From: Bacteroidales bacterium
GTDB taxonomy: Bacteria > Bacteroidota > Bacteroidia > Bacteroidales > UBA3663
DNA length: 28,975 bases
Direction of reading: 5' to 3'
NCBI GenBank assembly: GCA_030526445.1
Contig: JAUNCV010000005.1
Location: forward strand, 1 to 28,975
Shown here: positions 14,069 through 23,026 of the stretch, in pieces
Layout of the letters: every line of letters starts with the position of its first letter
How positions within the stretch are numbered: position 1 is the first letter of the stretch
The notes under the pieces: generated by a model
Seen by the model: only the letters and a program-made list of their open reading frames with translations
The model's database searches: none
Told to the model about the DNA's origin: nothing
Program-made: the position numbers and the translations under genes

Positions 14069-16351
14069 ATGATGCAAAGAACCAAAGAGGCTGAAGCTAT
14101 GCTTGAGGCCGCTGCTTTATATGCCTATGCACGACATAAGGAATATCTTGTACCAGAGATGTTCCTTCATGCTTTTTTGAGTAGTGACTATGGAATGGAA
14201 CTTATGAAGAGTTTCCATGAGGATGTCAAATTGGTACTGAAAGAGGTTGAAGATAAAATAGACGAACTGGTAGAAGATACCGTTGATGGGCACTCGCATT
14301 CCAATCTGGAACTTTCGAGCCAGATGGTGGAATTGATACAAAGGGCCGAGAGCCATGCAAAATATTCAGACAACGATAAGGTGGATGTGCATCATCTGGT
14401 TGAGGCGCTGCTGCATCTTGAAGACTCAGTGGCTTGTTACATTCTTTTGAAGCACACCACAACCGATAGGACAGAGCTTATGGCAAGCTTGCTGATGGTC
14501 ATTTTTGAACTGGATCTTGGCAAGGATTTGGATAAACCCTCAAATACAAGAGGTAACTCAAATGCCAAAGAGCAGAAAGAGGCAAAACAAGAGGGTTGGA
14601 AGAAACTGCTCACTTGCGTCAATGACCGAATTAAGGAGCACAATCCGCTCATTGGAAGAGAAGAAGAACTTGAGCGAACCATTCAGGTGTTGTGCCGTAA
14701 AGACAAGAATAACCCATTGCATGTGGGCGAACCTGGTGTGGGCAAGACGGCCTTGATTTATGGATTGGCAGCGCGTATTGAAGCAGGCCTTGTTCCGAAT
14801 CGCTTGCGTGGAGCTCGTATCTATCAGATGGATATGAGCACGATGGTGGCTGGAACTCAGTATCGTGGCGAATTTGAGAAACGTGTCAAAGCCGTGATGG
14901 AGGGTGTATCATCAGAAGAGAACGCCATTGTGTATATTGATGAAATACATACATTGGTGGGCTCGGGTGCAACAGGAGAGGGTGCACTCGATGGTTCGAA
15001 TATGCTGAAACCCTATTTGGAAAGTGGTAAGGTTCGTTTCATAGGATCAACAACTTATCAAGAATATAATAGACACCTGCAGCAGGCTAAAAGTTTGATT
15101 CGACGCTTTCAGCAGATAGACATTGCAGAGCCTACGGTGAGTGAGACTGTGCAGATACTGAAGGGCCTAAAGCAGAAATATGAGAAGTATCACGGTGTGA
15201 CCTATGCTGAGGGTGTGCTGACGTATGCCGCCGAGGCTGCTGCCCGCCACATCTGTGACAGATTCTTGCCCGACAAAGCAATTGACCTCATTGACGAAGC
15301 TGCCGCCTACAGAGTGCTACACCCACAAACCCGAAAAGTGAAGGGCGTGGAAAAAGTATCTCGAAAACAAATTGTTGATAAGATGATGATCAACGATGTT
15401 TTAGCAAGAATCTGTAAGATAGATCCGAATGCTTTGAAGGAAGAGGCAACCCAGCAACTCAAAAGCCTGCATGAACGAGTATCTGCCCAGATTTATGGAC
15501 AAAACGAAGCTGTGCAGAAAGTTGTTGAAGCTGTAGAAATGGGTAGAGCAGGACTTGTTGAAGAGGGAAAACCAGTAGCGTCGCTCCTCTTTGTTGGCCC
15601 TACGGGTGTAGGTAAAACCGAACTGTGTAAGGTGCTGGCCAAAGAGATGGGGATTGGACTGGTGCGCTTTGATATGAGTGAATATGCAGAGAAGCACACT
15701 GTCGCCAAACTGATAGGCTCGCCTGCGGGTTATGTGGGTTATGAAGATGGCGGACTACTTACCGATGCCATCAGAAAAACGCCTAACTGTGTTTTGCTAC
15801 TCGATGAGATAGAAAAGGCACATAGCGATATCTATAATATATTGCTCCAGGTGATGGACTATGCCCGACTCACAGACAACAAGGGACAGAAGAGCGACTT
15901 CCGCAATGTGATATTGGTCATGACATCGAATGCAGGAGCACAATATGCGCACCAATCGTCGATAGGTTTCGGCATGCAGGTCAAGGCAGGAGAGGCAATG
16001 TTTAAGGAGGTTAAAAAGAGTTTTAAGCCAGAATTTTTGGCTCGTCTCTCTGATACTGTGGTATTTAATGATATGGATAAAACCATGGCAGGTATGATTT
16101 TAGACAAGAAACTTGCACAACTGTCTGCCCGTCTGGCTCAACGCAATGTGACTCTGAATCTGACGAAAGAGAGCAGGCAAATGTTGTTGTGCAAAGGCTT
16201 TTCGAAGAATCTGGGAGCTCGCGAGATGGATCGACAGATCAACCAACTTCTTACACCTCTGTTGACTCGTGCCATACTCTATGGAAATCTCAAAAAGGGA
16301 GGTGTAGCAAATGTTGATGTTGAGAATGAAAAAATGGTATTGAAATCATAA
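14069..16351 (+). CDS. clpA: ATP-dependent Clp protease ATP-binding subunit ClpA
   Basis: This 760-residue AAA+ unfoldase feeds substrates into the ClpP peptidase. It has a Clp N domain (about 1-145), then two nucleotide-binding domains. The first has Walker A GEPGVGKT (220-227) and Walker B VYIDEIH (Asp291, Glu292). The second has Walker A GPTGVGKT (510-517) and Walker B LLLDEIEKAH (Asp579, Glu580). The ClpP-docking tripeptide IGF is at 632-634. The absence of a long middle coiled-coil domain separates it from ClpB and ClpC, and its partner clpS is immediately upstream. Two adjacent ATG codons (14069, 14072) are possible starts. ClpP is not in this window. Confidence 0.96.
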   Translation: MMQRTKEAEAMLEAAALYAYARHKEYLVPEMFLHAFLSSDYGMELMKSFHEDVKLVLKEVEDKIDELVEDTVDGHSHSNLELSSQMVELIQRAESHAKYSDNDKVDVHHLVEALLHLEDSVACYILLKHTTTDRTELMASLLMVIFELDLGKDLDKPSNTRGNSNAKEQKEAKQEGWKKLLTCVNDRIKEHNPLIGREEELERTIQVLCRKDKNNPLHVGEPGVGKTALIYGLAARIEAGLVPNRLRGARIYQMDMSTMVAGTQYRGEFEKRVKAVMEGVSSEENAIVYIDEIHTLVGSGATGEGALDGSNMLKPYLESGKVRFIGSTTYQEYNRHLQQAKSLIRRFQQIDIAEPTVSETVQILKGLKQKYEKYHGVTYAEGVLTYAAEAAARHICDRFLPDKAIDLIDEAAAYRVLHPQTRKVKGVEKVSRKQIVDKMMINDVLARICKIDPNALKEEATQQLKSLHERVSAQIYGQNEAVQKVVEAVEMGRAGLVEEGKPVASLLFVGPTGVGKTELCKVLAKEMGIGLVRFDMSEYAEKHTVAKLIGSPAGYVGYEDGGLLTDAIRKTPNCVLLLDEIEKAHSDIYNILLQVMDYARLTDNKGQKSDFRNVILVMTSNAGAQYAHQSSIGFGMQVKAGEAMFKEVKKSFKPEFLARLSDTVVFNDMDKTMAGMILDKKLAQLSARLAQRNVTLNLTKESRQMLLCKGFSKNLGAREMDRQINQLLTPLLTRAILYGNLKKGGVANVDVENEKMVLKS

Positions 16352-16362
16352 TAATCAGGAAA

Positions 16363-17082
16363 ATGGTATTTTTGCTCGACGAAGATGAAATAGGCTTTCC
16401 CGATCCCAAAAAGGGTGAAGAAGATGGCTTCTTTGCGGTGGGAGGAGACCTTTGTACCGAACGCCTTTTATTGGGTTATTGGTATGGAATTTTTCCTTGG
16501 TACGCTTTTCGTGCGGAAGACACCTGTGATTCGTTGATAGCCCCTGATGGCAAGCCTTACATACAGTGGTGGTGCCCTATGAAGAGGTTTGTGATTTTTC
16601 CCAACGAAATACACATTTCTCACAGTATGCGACAGGTGCTTAACAAGATGGTTGAGGGTGAATATAAAGTGACTTTCAATACCGCCTTTGATCGTATTAT
16701 TGAACTTTGTGGCTCAACACGCGAAAAACAGGTAGGTGCTTGGCTCGGAGCCGAAATGAAGGCGGCATACACCCGATTATATGAGGAAGGTGTTGCCCAA
16801 AGCGTCGAGGTTTGGGACAAGGAGGATAACCTTATTGGAGGACTCTTTGGCGAAACCATTGGTAAGGCATTCATTGGCGAAAGTATGGTATCGATAAAGC
16901 CAAATGCATCGAAACTTGCGCTTATTTGTTTGGCCAAAGTTATGGAAGCAATGGGAGGTGCTTTTATAGATTGTCAACTTGAAACTGCGCATCTCAAATC
17001 GATGGGAGGTAGGTATATCGACTATGATGAATATCTGAAGCTAATGCACGGAGAAGCCCAAGAAAACAACGAGCAGCACTGA
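16363..17082 (+). CDS. aat: Leucyl/phenylalanyl-tRNA-protein transferase
   Basis: This 239-residue transferase adds Leu or Phe from aminoacyl-tRNA to proteins with N-terminal Arg or Lys, creating N-degrons that ClpS recognises. Family motifs are FAVGGDL (24-30), GYWYGIFPWY (38-47), WWCPMKR (69-75), FIGESMVS (170-177) with the following NASKLAL, and FIDCQ (201-205). The usual ESMFS is ESMVS here, a conservative change at one position. It begins 11 nt after clpA, and its stop codon lies in the loop of the operon terminator. Its position with clpS and clpA places substrate tagging and substrate destruction under shared transcription. Confidence 0.95.
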   Translation: MVFLLDEDEIGFPDPKKGEEDGFFAVGGDLCTERLLLGYWYGIFPWYAFRAEDTCDSLIAPDGKPYIQWWCPMKRFVIFPNEIHISHSMRQVLNKMVEGEYKVTFNTAFDRIIELCGSTREKQVGAWLGAEMKAAYTRLYEEGVAQSVEVWDKEDNLIGGLFGETIGKAFIGESMVSIKPNASKLALICLAKVMEAMGGAFIDCQLETAHLKSMGGRYIDYDEYLKLMHGEAQENNEQH

Positions 17083-17105
17083 AAACGGTGCTGCTTTGTT
17101 TTTTT
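17072..17105 (+). terminator. Rho-independent terminator of the clpS-clpA-aat operon
   Basis: AGCAGCAC (17072-17079) pairs perfectly with GTGCTGCT (17088-17095) around an 8-nt loop and is followed by TTGTTTTTTT. The 5' arm is inside the last aat codons and the stop codon begins the loop. Confidence 0.85.
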
Positions 17106-17116
17106 GTAGGCATTTC

Positions 17117-17148
17117 TTTGGGTCATTCAGAAAAATTATCTATCTTTG
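17117..17148 (+). promoter_or_regulatory. Promoter of the ProXp/malectin-like gene pair
   Basis: TTTG (17117-17120) and TATCTTTG (17141-17148) are separated by exactly 20 nt, a full match to the Bacteroidota consensus. It lies just after the upstream terminator and 21 nt before the ATG at 17170, so the leader should be short (about 15 nt). Confidence 0.82.
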
Positions 17149-17169
17149 CCGCGATTAATATATCTATTC

Positions 17170-17691
17170 ATGACACGAGAAGAAACCGTATATCAGTATC
17201 TCAACGAACACGGCATCCCGTTCACTTCGTATAACCATCCTGAGGGTAAAACCATTGAGGAGGCCAAGCGTTGGTGGAAGGATGACGGCAGTGTGCATTG
17301 TAAGAACCTTTTCTTTCGTAACCACAAAGGAAATCAGCACTATTTGGTTTGTTTTCATTGTGATCACGATCTTGATATCCATGATCTTGAGCAGAGGCTC
17401 AAAGCCTCTTTGCTTGCACAAGGGAAAAACTCTCCAGGAAAGCTTTCGTTTGCATCGGCCGAACGTATGCTCAAGTATCTGGGATTGGAGCCAGGAAGCG
17501 TTTCTCCCTTTGGCCTAATTAATGATATTGACCATCATGTGCATCTTTTTTTGGATGAGAACTTGCAGCAAGCTGAGACACTCTCGTTTCATCCAAATGA
17601 CTGTCGAGGTACTGTGGTGATAAGAAGAGAGGATTTTGAACAATATCTTAAAGGCTTGGGTAATGAATATGAATACTTGCGTTTATATTAA
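17170..17691 (+). CDS. Prolyl-tRNA editing domain protein (ProXp-ala / YbaK-like deacylase)
   Basis: This 173-residue free-standing editing domain should hydrolyse mischarged tRNA, most likely Ala-tRNA(Pro), in the cytoplasm. Motifs are HCKNLFFRNHKG (43-54) with catalytic Lys45, HYLV (57-60), LSFASAERMLKYLGLEPGSVSPFGLI (92-117, including the GxxxP substrate loop) and HPNDCRGTVVI (141-151). These resemble PrdX/ProXp-ala more than YbaK (Cys-tRNA(Pro)). I start it at ATG 17170; an upstream TTG at 17146 lies inside the -7 promoter box. Its last codons overlap the start of the next gene. Confidence 0.88.
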   Translation: MTREETVYQYLNEHGIPFTSYNHPEGKTIEEAKRWWKDDGSVHCKNLFFRNHKGNQHYLVCFHCDHDLDIHDLEQRLKASLLAQGKNSPGKLSFASAERMLKYLGLEPGSVSPFGLINDIDHHVHLFLDENLQQAETLSFHPNDCRGTVVIRREDFEQYLKGLGNEYEYLRLY

Positions 17692-18355
17692 GTCGTTATT
17701 GGTTATTCTTTGTGCCAGTTTGTGTATGTCAGTTTCGGCCCAGCATCTGCAAGATGAAACGGATTTGAACAATGTGTGGACACAAAATTTGGTGCAGAAT
17801 AATTTCGGTGTAGGCGAGGGACTCATACAGAGTGTATCGCCTTATTCGGCTATGCGAGGAGCTCCGGGTATTGAATATATCTATCGAGTGAACTGTGGTG
17901 GTCAGGCTGCTGTAGATCATGAACAACAGCAGTGGATGGCTGACACCCTGAGTACACATACGGCAGGAAGCACGCAGGCAAAAATTCAGGTGGGAGTTGC
18001 CGGAAAGTTGATGTTGGCACCTGCGGCCGACCAACCTATTTTGCAAAGTTACAGAGAAGGCGATAAAGAATCAACGATGGGCTATCGTGTACCTGTTGAG
18101 CCATTTGGTAGTTATTGTGTAGAAATTTATCTGCAAGAACCTGAGGCACAGCATCCGGAAGAGCGTAAGTTTAGGATGATTATCAATGGACACCGTTCTT
18201 CGTGGATTGACCTTTGCCAAATGACGGGAAGAAACACTGTTATAAAACTTGTCTTTACGGTACGTCCTGAAGAAAGAGATTATATTGACATTCGCTTTCC
18301 CAAGAACGAAAAGGGTAATGCCATTGTTTCGGCTATAGCAGTGGGTAAACTGTAA
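17669..18355 (+). CDS. Secreted malectin-like beta-sandwich protein
   Basis: This 228-residue protein has a clear signal peptide (about 1-24, ending SVSA before Gln25), so it acts outside the cytoplasm. The remainder resembles a single malectin or malectin-like carbohydrate-binding domain. YRVNCGGQAAVD (72-83) followed by WMAD (89-92) matches the family's VNCGG...W..D start. MGYRVPVEPFGSYCVEIYLQEPE (137-159) and RKFRMIINGH (166-175) match its later strands, and the end (DIRFPKNEKGNAIVSAIAVGKL) matches its last strand. No enzyme domain is present. Eukaryotic malectin binds diglucosylated glycans; bacterial relatives bind varied sugars, so the ligand is unknown. ATG 17663 is an equally possible start. 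It overlaps the ProXp gene by 23-29 nt in a different frame, with no room for its own standard promoter. Confidence 0.6.
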   Translation: MNTCVYIKSLLVILCASLCMSVSAQHLQDETDLNNVWTQNLVQNNFGVGEGLIQSVSPYSAMRGAPGIEYIYRVNCGGQAAVDHEQQQWMADTLSTHTAGSTQAKIQVGVAGKLMLAPAADQPILQSYREGDKESTMGYRVPVEPFGSYCVEIYLQEPEAQHPEERKFRMIINGHRSSWIDLCQMTGRNTVIKLVFTVRPEERDYIDIRFPKNEKGNAIVSAIAVGKL

Positions 18356-18391
18356 TCGGGAATAAAGAAGCCCTTGTGTAGCTGGTGAATA

Positions 18392-18421
18392 TTTGCTGAC
18401 TAAAATAAAAACATAACTTTT
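18392..18421 (+). promoter_or_regulatory. Possible dnaE promoter
   Basis: TTTG (18392-18395) and TAACTTTT (18414-18421) are separated by 18 nt. The -7 box differs from TAnnTTTG in the last base and the spacing is slightly short. It lies 19 nt upstream of the dnaE start. Confidence 0.4.
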
Positions 18422-18440
18422 CAACCTCTTTTAGATATTT

Positions 18441-21400
18441 ATGGAGCCATACGCTCATCTGCATGTACATACAGAATTTTCGCTGCTCGACGGACAGTGC
18501 AAGATTAAGAACCTCTTTAAAAAAGCGGCTGCCGATGGTATGCCGGGATTTGCCATTACCGATCATGGCAACATGTTTGGTATTAAGGATTTCTTTGATA
18601 TTGCCAAAGGAGAAAACAAAGCACGAGAAAAGGAGGGATTGCCTAGAGTAAAGCCAATCTTTGGTTGTGAAGTTTATGTGGCTCGACGTGGACGAGAAAA
18701 GCGTGAGGGCAAGATAGATATGAGTGGTTGGCATCTTATTCTTTTGGCCAAGAATAAGCATGGTTATCAGAATCTCATCAAATTGGTTTCAATAGGATGG
18801 GTAGAAGGCCTTTATATGCGTCCACGTATTGACCATGAAGTTCTTGAAAAGTACCACGAAGACCTGATTTGCTGTTCGGCATGTCTGGGTGGAGAAATTG
18901 CGAAAAAGTTTGAAAGTGGCGATCTTGAAGCAGCAGAAGAAGCCATAAAGTGGCACAAAAATCTCTTTGGTGATGACTATTATCTGGAAATGCAGCGCCA
19001 CATTTCGCAAGACCCTCTCTACAATCCCGAATGTTACGAAAAGCAGAAACCTTATAACGAATGGCTCGTTCAGGTGAGCCAGAAGCTGGGTGTGAAGCTC
19101 ATTTGTAGCAATGACGTGCATTTTGTGGACGAAGAGAACGGTGAGGCTCACGATCATCTTATCTGCCTTAATACGGGCAAGGATCTTGATGACCCAAACC
19201 GTATGCGCTACACCAAACAGGAGTGGTTTAAGACTACTGCTGAGATGAATGAACTTTTTGCTGATGTTCCTGAAGCTCTGCACAATACAGTGGAAATTGT
19301 TGACAAGTGCGTAGAGTATGATATTGAAAATGGTCCAATTATGCCAAACTTCGAGATTCCTGCAGAGTTCGGTCTCGAGGAGGAATATCGTAAGAAGTAC
19401 ACCGAACAGATGCTGTTCGATGAGATGACGCAGGATGAAAACGGGAATGTGGTACTCTCTGAAGAAGAGGCCAAAAAGAAGTTTAAAAAGTTAGGCAATG
19501 GTGATTTGAATAAGGTGGTTCGCATCAAGTTTGAGGCCGATTACTTGAAACATCTTACCTTGCAGGGTGCGCGCGACAACCATTATCTGATTAAGGAATA
19601 TGGTTATGAGGGTGATTCAATGGCCCAGCCTATGAGCGATGACGAAATCATTGCAGCACTTCGTCCAGATGTTTGGGAGCGTATCAAGTTCGAGCTCCAC
19701 ATCATGAAGACCATGGGTTTCCCAGGTTACTTCCTCATTGTGTCTGACTTTATTCGAGCCTGTCGTGAAGAGTTGGGAGTGAGCGTTGGCCCTGGTCGTG
19801 GTTCTGCTGCGGGCTCAGCTGTGGCGTATTGTTTGGGTATTACCAAGATTGACCCAATCAAATATGATTTGCTGTTCGAGCGTTTCTTGAATCCAGATCG
19901 TATCTCGCTGCCTGATATTGATACCGACTTCGATGATGATGGCCGTTCTCGAGTCATTGAATGGGTGCAGGATAAGTATGGTGCCGATCGCGTATCGCAC
20001 ATTATTACCTATGGCACTATGGCCACCAAGATGGTGCTCAAAGATATGGCGCGTGTTGAGAAAGTGCCTATTCCTGTGGCTAACCATCTATGCAGCCTTG
20101 TGCCCGATCGTATGCCCGAAGTGAATGGAAAGGCGCTGAAGTGTAATCTTAAGAACTGTATTCAGGTTGTTCCTGAAATGGCCGCTGCCTGTGAGAGCGA
20201 AGACCCTGCCATTCGCAATGTGATGAAGTTGGGACAGATGCTTGAAGGCAATGTACGAGGCACTGGTGTGCATGCTTGCGGTATGATTATTGGACGTGAT
20301 CCAATTGATACGGTTGTTCCTGTGTCGGTGGTTGATGATCATGGAACAAAACTGCTTGTAACCCAGTATGATGGACATGTGATTGAGAGTACCGGCCTCA
20401 TCAAGATGGACTTTTTGGGTCTAAAGACTCTGGGTATCATCAATGAAGCACTTGACAATATCAAGGAAACAACGGGCGAAGTCATTGATATTGACCATAT
20501 ACCTATTGACGATGAATTAACCTACAAGCTATTTGCTTCGGGTAGAACTATTGGTACCTTCCAGTTTGAAAGTCCAGGCATGCAGAAGTATCTCAAAGAA
20601 CTTCAGCCTGACTGTATTGGCGATATCGTGGCCATGAATGCGTTGTATCGCCCTGGTCCAATGGATTATATTCCAGCTTTTATTGCTCGTAAAAATGGCC
20701 GAGAACCAATCACTTACGACCTTCCTGTAATGGAAAAATACCTTAAGGATACTTATGGTATTACCGTATATCAGGAGCAGGTGATGTTGCTGTCTCGCTT
20801 GTTGGCTGACTTTACACGAGGTGAATCAGACGCACTTCGTAAGGCCATGGGTAAGAAGAAGAAGGACATTGTAGATGCTATGAAGCCCAAGTTTATTGAG
20901 GGCGGTGTGAAAAATGGCCATGATCCGAAGATTCTTGAGAAGATCTGGGGAGACTGGGAAAAATTTGCATCGTATGCTTTCAATAAGAGTCATGCTGTGT
21001 GCTATGCATGGGTCGCTTATCAAACAGCATATCTTAAGGCTCACTATCCAGCTCAGTATATGGCAGCCGTGCTTTCGCGTTCGCTCAACGATGTAACTGA
21101 ACTTGCCAAGCAAATGGAGGAATGTCGTGCTATGGGTTTATCGGTCAAAGGTCCGGATGTTAATCTTTCTCGTCAGCGTTATAGTGTGGATGATGAGGGT
21201 GCTGTACGTTTTGGTTTGGCTGGTATCAAAGGTTTTGGCGAAGGAGCTGCAGATGCTATTGTTAGTGAACGAAAGGCAAATGGTCCATTCAAGGATATTT
21301 TCGATTTGGTTGAGCGCTTGGAAACTGGCTCTGTGAACCGAAAGGCTCTTGAAGCTCTAGTGTATAGCGGAGCTCTTGATAGCCTTGATTCGAAAGTGAA

Positions 21401-22427
21401 ACGTGAACAGTATGTTGGAATTGCCAAGAATGGAGAACTTTTCTTGGATCAGGTGGTTCGTTATGGCCAGAAGTTCCGTGCTGACAAAGAGAGCAATGTG
21501 ATGAGCCTGTTTGGAAACAGTGAGGATACTGAAATTGAAATTTCACATCCTTCGATCCCGGAAGGCGAACCTATGAGCACTCTTCAGCGATTGAACCTGG
21601 AGAAAGACTATGTGGGCCTTTTCTTGAGTGCTCATCCGCTTGATGATTACAAGTTCCAGTTGAAATATGCTTGTAACACTACGATGGCCGATTTGGCCCT
21701 CATACCTAATGAGCGAACACCAGAAGGAAAAGCGCAGGTTTTGGCACAACTTGCAGATCCTGCCAACAAGGCTAGGAAAGATGCTATTGATGCAATCATG
21801 GCGCGAGACATTACTTGTGGCGGACTTGTAACAGGTTGGCGTGAAGGTGTGAGTTCAAAGGGTAATCAATATGGTATTGTTACTGTTGAGGATTATAGTG
21901 GTAAGCACGAATTTCCTCTGTTTGGAGAAACCTATCCAGCATTTCGAGGCTATTGCACAGAGGGAATGTATTTGCTTATCAGGGCCAAGTTCCAACCTCG
22001 CCGTTTCTTGAGAGGTGCTCCTCAGAATCTTTTCGATCTTGAGTTTGGAATACAGAAGATAGAACTTCTCAGTGAAGTTTCAAATTCGTTGATTGAAGAT
22101 GTAACCTTGGTGGTTGACATCAACAAATTTGACACAGCAGGTGTCAATATGTTATATGATCAACTATCTAAAATGTCTGCTGACGTGGATGAGTCTCTTC
22201 TTACGAACTTGTTTGTCGAAGTTGAGGATTCGGTAAGAAACTATCGTGTGCGTTTCTTTAGTAGAAAACAACGTGTTCAAGTGTCAACAGATTTGGTCGA
22301 TTATCTGAACAGTTTATCTGGTGTCTATTTGAGAATTAATGATAAAGATGTTACGGATGATGTACCATTACAAAACGAGGAGGAAGAGAACCTCGTTGAG
22401 GAATTTGTTGAAGAAAATGAAGATTAA
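18441..22427 (+). CDS. dnaE: DNA polymerase III alpha subunit
   Basis: This 1328-residue protein is the replicative polymerase of the chromosome. The N-terminal PHP domain shows HLHVHTEFSLLDG (6-18), ITDHGN (39-44), GCEVYV (76-80), WHLILLA (97-103), CLGGE (148-152) and NDVHF (224-228), so the usual metal ligands His8, His10, Asp41, His42, Glu77, His98, Asp225 and His227 all appear present. The C-family polymerase active site has Asp492 and Asp494 in PDIDTDFDDDGR and Asp657 in MDFLGLKTL. FQFESPGMQKYL and YRPGPMDYIP follow, then helix-hairpin-helix, an OB fold (around CGGLVTGWREG) and an acidic C-terminal tail. It is longer than the Escherichia coli subunit (1160). No close neighbour is functionally linked. 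Confidence 0.97.
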   Translation: MEPYAHLHVHTEFSLLDGQCKIKNLFKKAAADGMPGFAITDHGNMFGIKDFFDIAKGENKAREKEGLPRVKPIFGCEVYVARRGREKREGKIDMSGWHLILLAKNKHGYQNLIKLVSIGWVEGLYMRPRIDHEVLEKYHEDLICCSACLGGEIAKKFESGDLEAAEEAIKWHKNLFGDDYYLEMQRHISQDPLYNPECYEKQKPYNEWLVQVSQKLGVKLICSNDVHFVDEENGEAHDHLICLNTGKDLDDPNRMRYTKQEWFKTTAEMNELFADVPEALHNTVEIVDKCVEYDIENGPIMPNFEIPAEFGLEEEYRKKYTEQMLFDEMTQDENGNVVLSEEEAKKKFKKLGNGDLNKVVRIKFEADYLKHLTLQGARDNHYLIKEYGYEGDSMAQPMSDDEIIAALRPDVWERIKFELHIMKTMGFPGYFLIVSDFIRACREELGVSVGPGRGSAAGSAVAYCLGITKIDPIKYDLLFERFLNPDRISLPDIDTDFDDDGRSRVIEWVQDKYGADRVSHIITYGTMATKMVLKDMARVEKVPIPVANHLCSLVPDRMPEVNGKALKCNLKNCIQVVPEMAAACESEDPAIRNVMKLGQMLEGNVRGTGVHACGMIIGRDPIDTVVPVSVVDDHGTKLLVTQYDGHVIESTGLIKMDFLGLKTLGIINEALDNIKETTGEVIDIDHIPIDDELTYKLFASGRTIGTFQFESPGMQKYLKELQPDCIGDIVAMNALYRPGPMDYIPAFIARKNGREPITYDLPVMEKYLKDTYGITVYQEQVMLLSRLLADFTRGESDALRKAMGKKKKDIVDAMKPKFIEGGVKNGHDPKILEKIWGDWEKFASYAFNKSHAVCYAWVAYQTAYLKAHYPAQYMAAVLSRSLNDVTELAKQMEECRAMGLSVKGPDVNLSRQRYSVDDEGAVRFGLAGIKGFGEGAADAIVSERKANGPFKDIFDLVERLETGSVNRKALEALVYSGALDSLDSKVKREQYVGIAKNGELFLDQVVRYGQKFRADKESNVMSLFGNSEDTEIEISHPSIPEGEPMSTLQRLNLEKDYVGLFLSAHPLDDYKFQLKYACNTTMADLALIPNERTPEGKAQVLAQLADPANKARKDAIDAIMARDITCGGLVTGWREGVSSKGNQYGIVTVEDYSGKHEFPLFGETYPAFRGYCTEGMYLLIRAKFQPRRFLRGAPQNLFDLEFGIQKIELLSEVSNSLIEDVTLVVDINKFDTAGVNMLYDQLSKMSADVDESLLTNLFVEVEDSVRNYRVRFFSRKQRVQVSTDLVDYLNSLSGVYLRINDKDVTDDVPLQNEEEENLVEEFVEENED

Positions 22428-22475
22428 TTCTTCCTTCTATAATAAATTTTAATTGAAAATATAAAATGTTAGCAT

Positions 22476-22886
22476 ATGATTATACAACAATTAAGCATTC
22501 GAATTGAGAATCAAAGTGGCGCAAGTTGGCGTGTCTTTCAGAATTTGGCAGATAAGGGAGTAAATATACTTTCGTATAGTATTGAACATTCTCCAGAGTT
22601 TGGTATGCTTCGTCTGTTGGTTGACAATGTAAAAACTGCAGAAGCGGTACTTTCTGAACAGGGTTTTACCATTGAGCTTACGCCAGTTTACACGCTTAAT
22701 GTGCCTAATGAACCTGGCTCGATGAGTAGTGTTCTTAAGCATCTTTATGAGCATAATATTTCACTTGACTTTCTCTATGCTTTTCAGTATAGAGGTATTT
22801 CGCAGGCTGTGCTTCATGCCCAGGATATGGAAACTCTCGAAGAGGTGATGACTGCATACGAACGTAAACTGTTTAGCTTAAATTGA
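22476..22886 (+). CDS. Tandem ACT-domain protein
   Basis: This 136-residue cytoplasmic protein consists of two ACT domains (about 4-65 and 70-132) and nothing else. The second shows the classical ligand-side turn VPNEPGSMSSVLKHLYEHNISL (76-97), and the first has a degenerate version (ENQSGASWRVFQNLADKGVNI). ACT pairs usually bind amino acids and regulate a partner enzyme. In other Bacteroidota such proteins often accompany phenylacetate-CoA ligase genes; none is present here, so the partner is unknown. It starts 48 nt after dnaE in the same direction and may be co-transcribed with it. Confidence 0.8.
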   Translation: MIIQQLSIRIENQSGASWRVFQNLADKGVNILSYSIEHSPEFGMLRLLVDNVKTAEAVLSEQGFTIELTPVYTLNVPNEPGSMSSVLKHLYEHNISLDFLYAFQYRGISQAVLHAQDMETLEEVMTAYERKLFSLN

Positions 22887-22940
22887 TAGCTAATGGCTTT
22901 CTTTTAGCATGAATTTTTGTTGAAATTTGTAAGTTTTTCA

Positions 22941-22980
22941 GGCTTTTTTGTGTTTGTCTCTGAAAAAAGTCCTTTTTTTT
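22941..22980 (+). terminator. Probable terminator after the ACT-domain gene
   Basis: GGCTTTTTT (22941-22949) can pair with AAAAAAGTCC (22963-22972), leaving one bulged T, and eight Ts follow at 22973-22980. The stem is AT-rich, so it is weaker than the others in the window. Confidence 0.5.
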
Positions 22981-22987
22981 ATTGAAA

Positions 22988-23020
22988 TTTGTTTATCACC
23001 TATTTTTTTTCGTATCTTTG
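22988..23020 (+). promoter_or_regulatory. Consensus promoter with no gene downstream
   Basis: TTTG (22988-22991) and TATCTTTG (23013-23020) are separated by 21 nt, a good Bacteroidota promoter reading rightwards. The next plus-strand gene does not exist: the following gene, ligA, is on the minus strand. See the candidate small RNA at 23027-23150. Confidence 0.7.
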
Positions 23021-23026
23021 TGCGTG

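Noticed and set aside
17146..17169. Upstream TTG start for the ProXp gene
   Set aside because: The codon lies inside the -7 box of a consensus promoter, so it would precede the transcription start.
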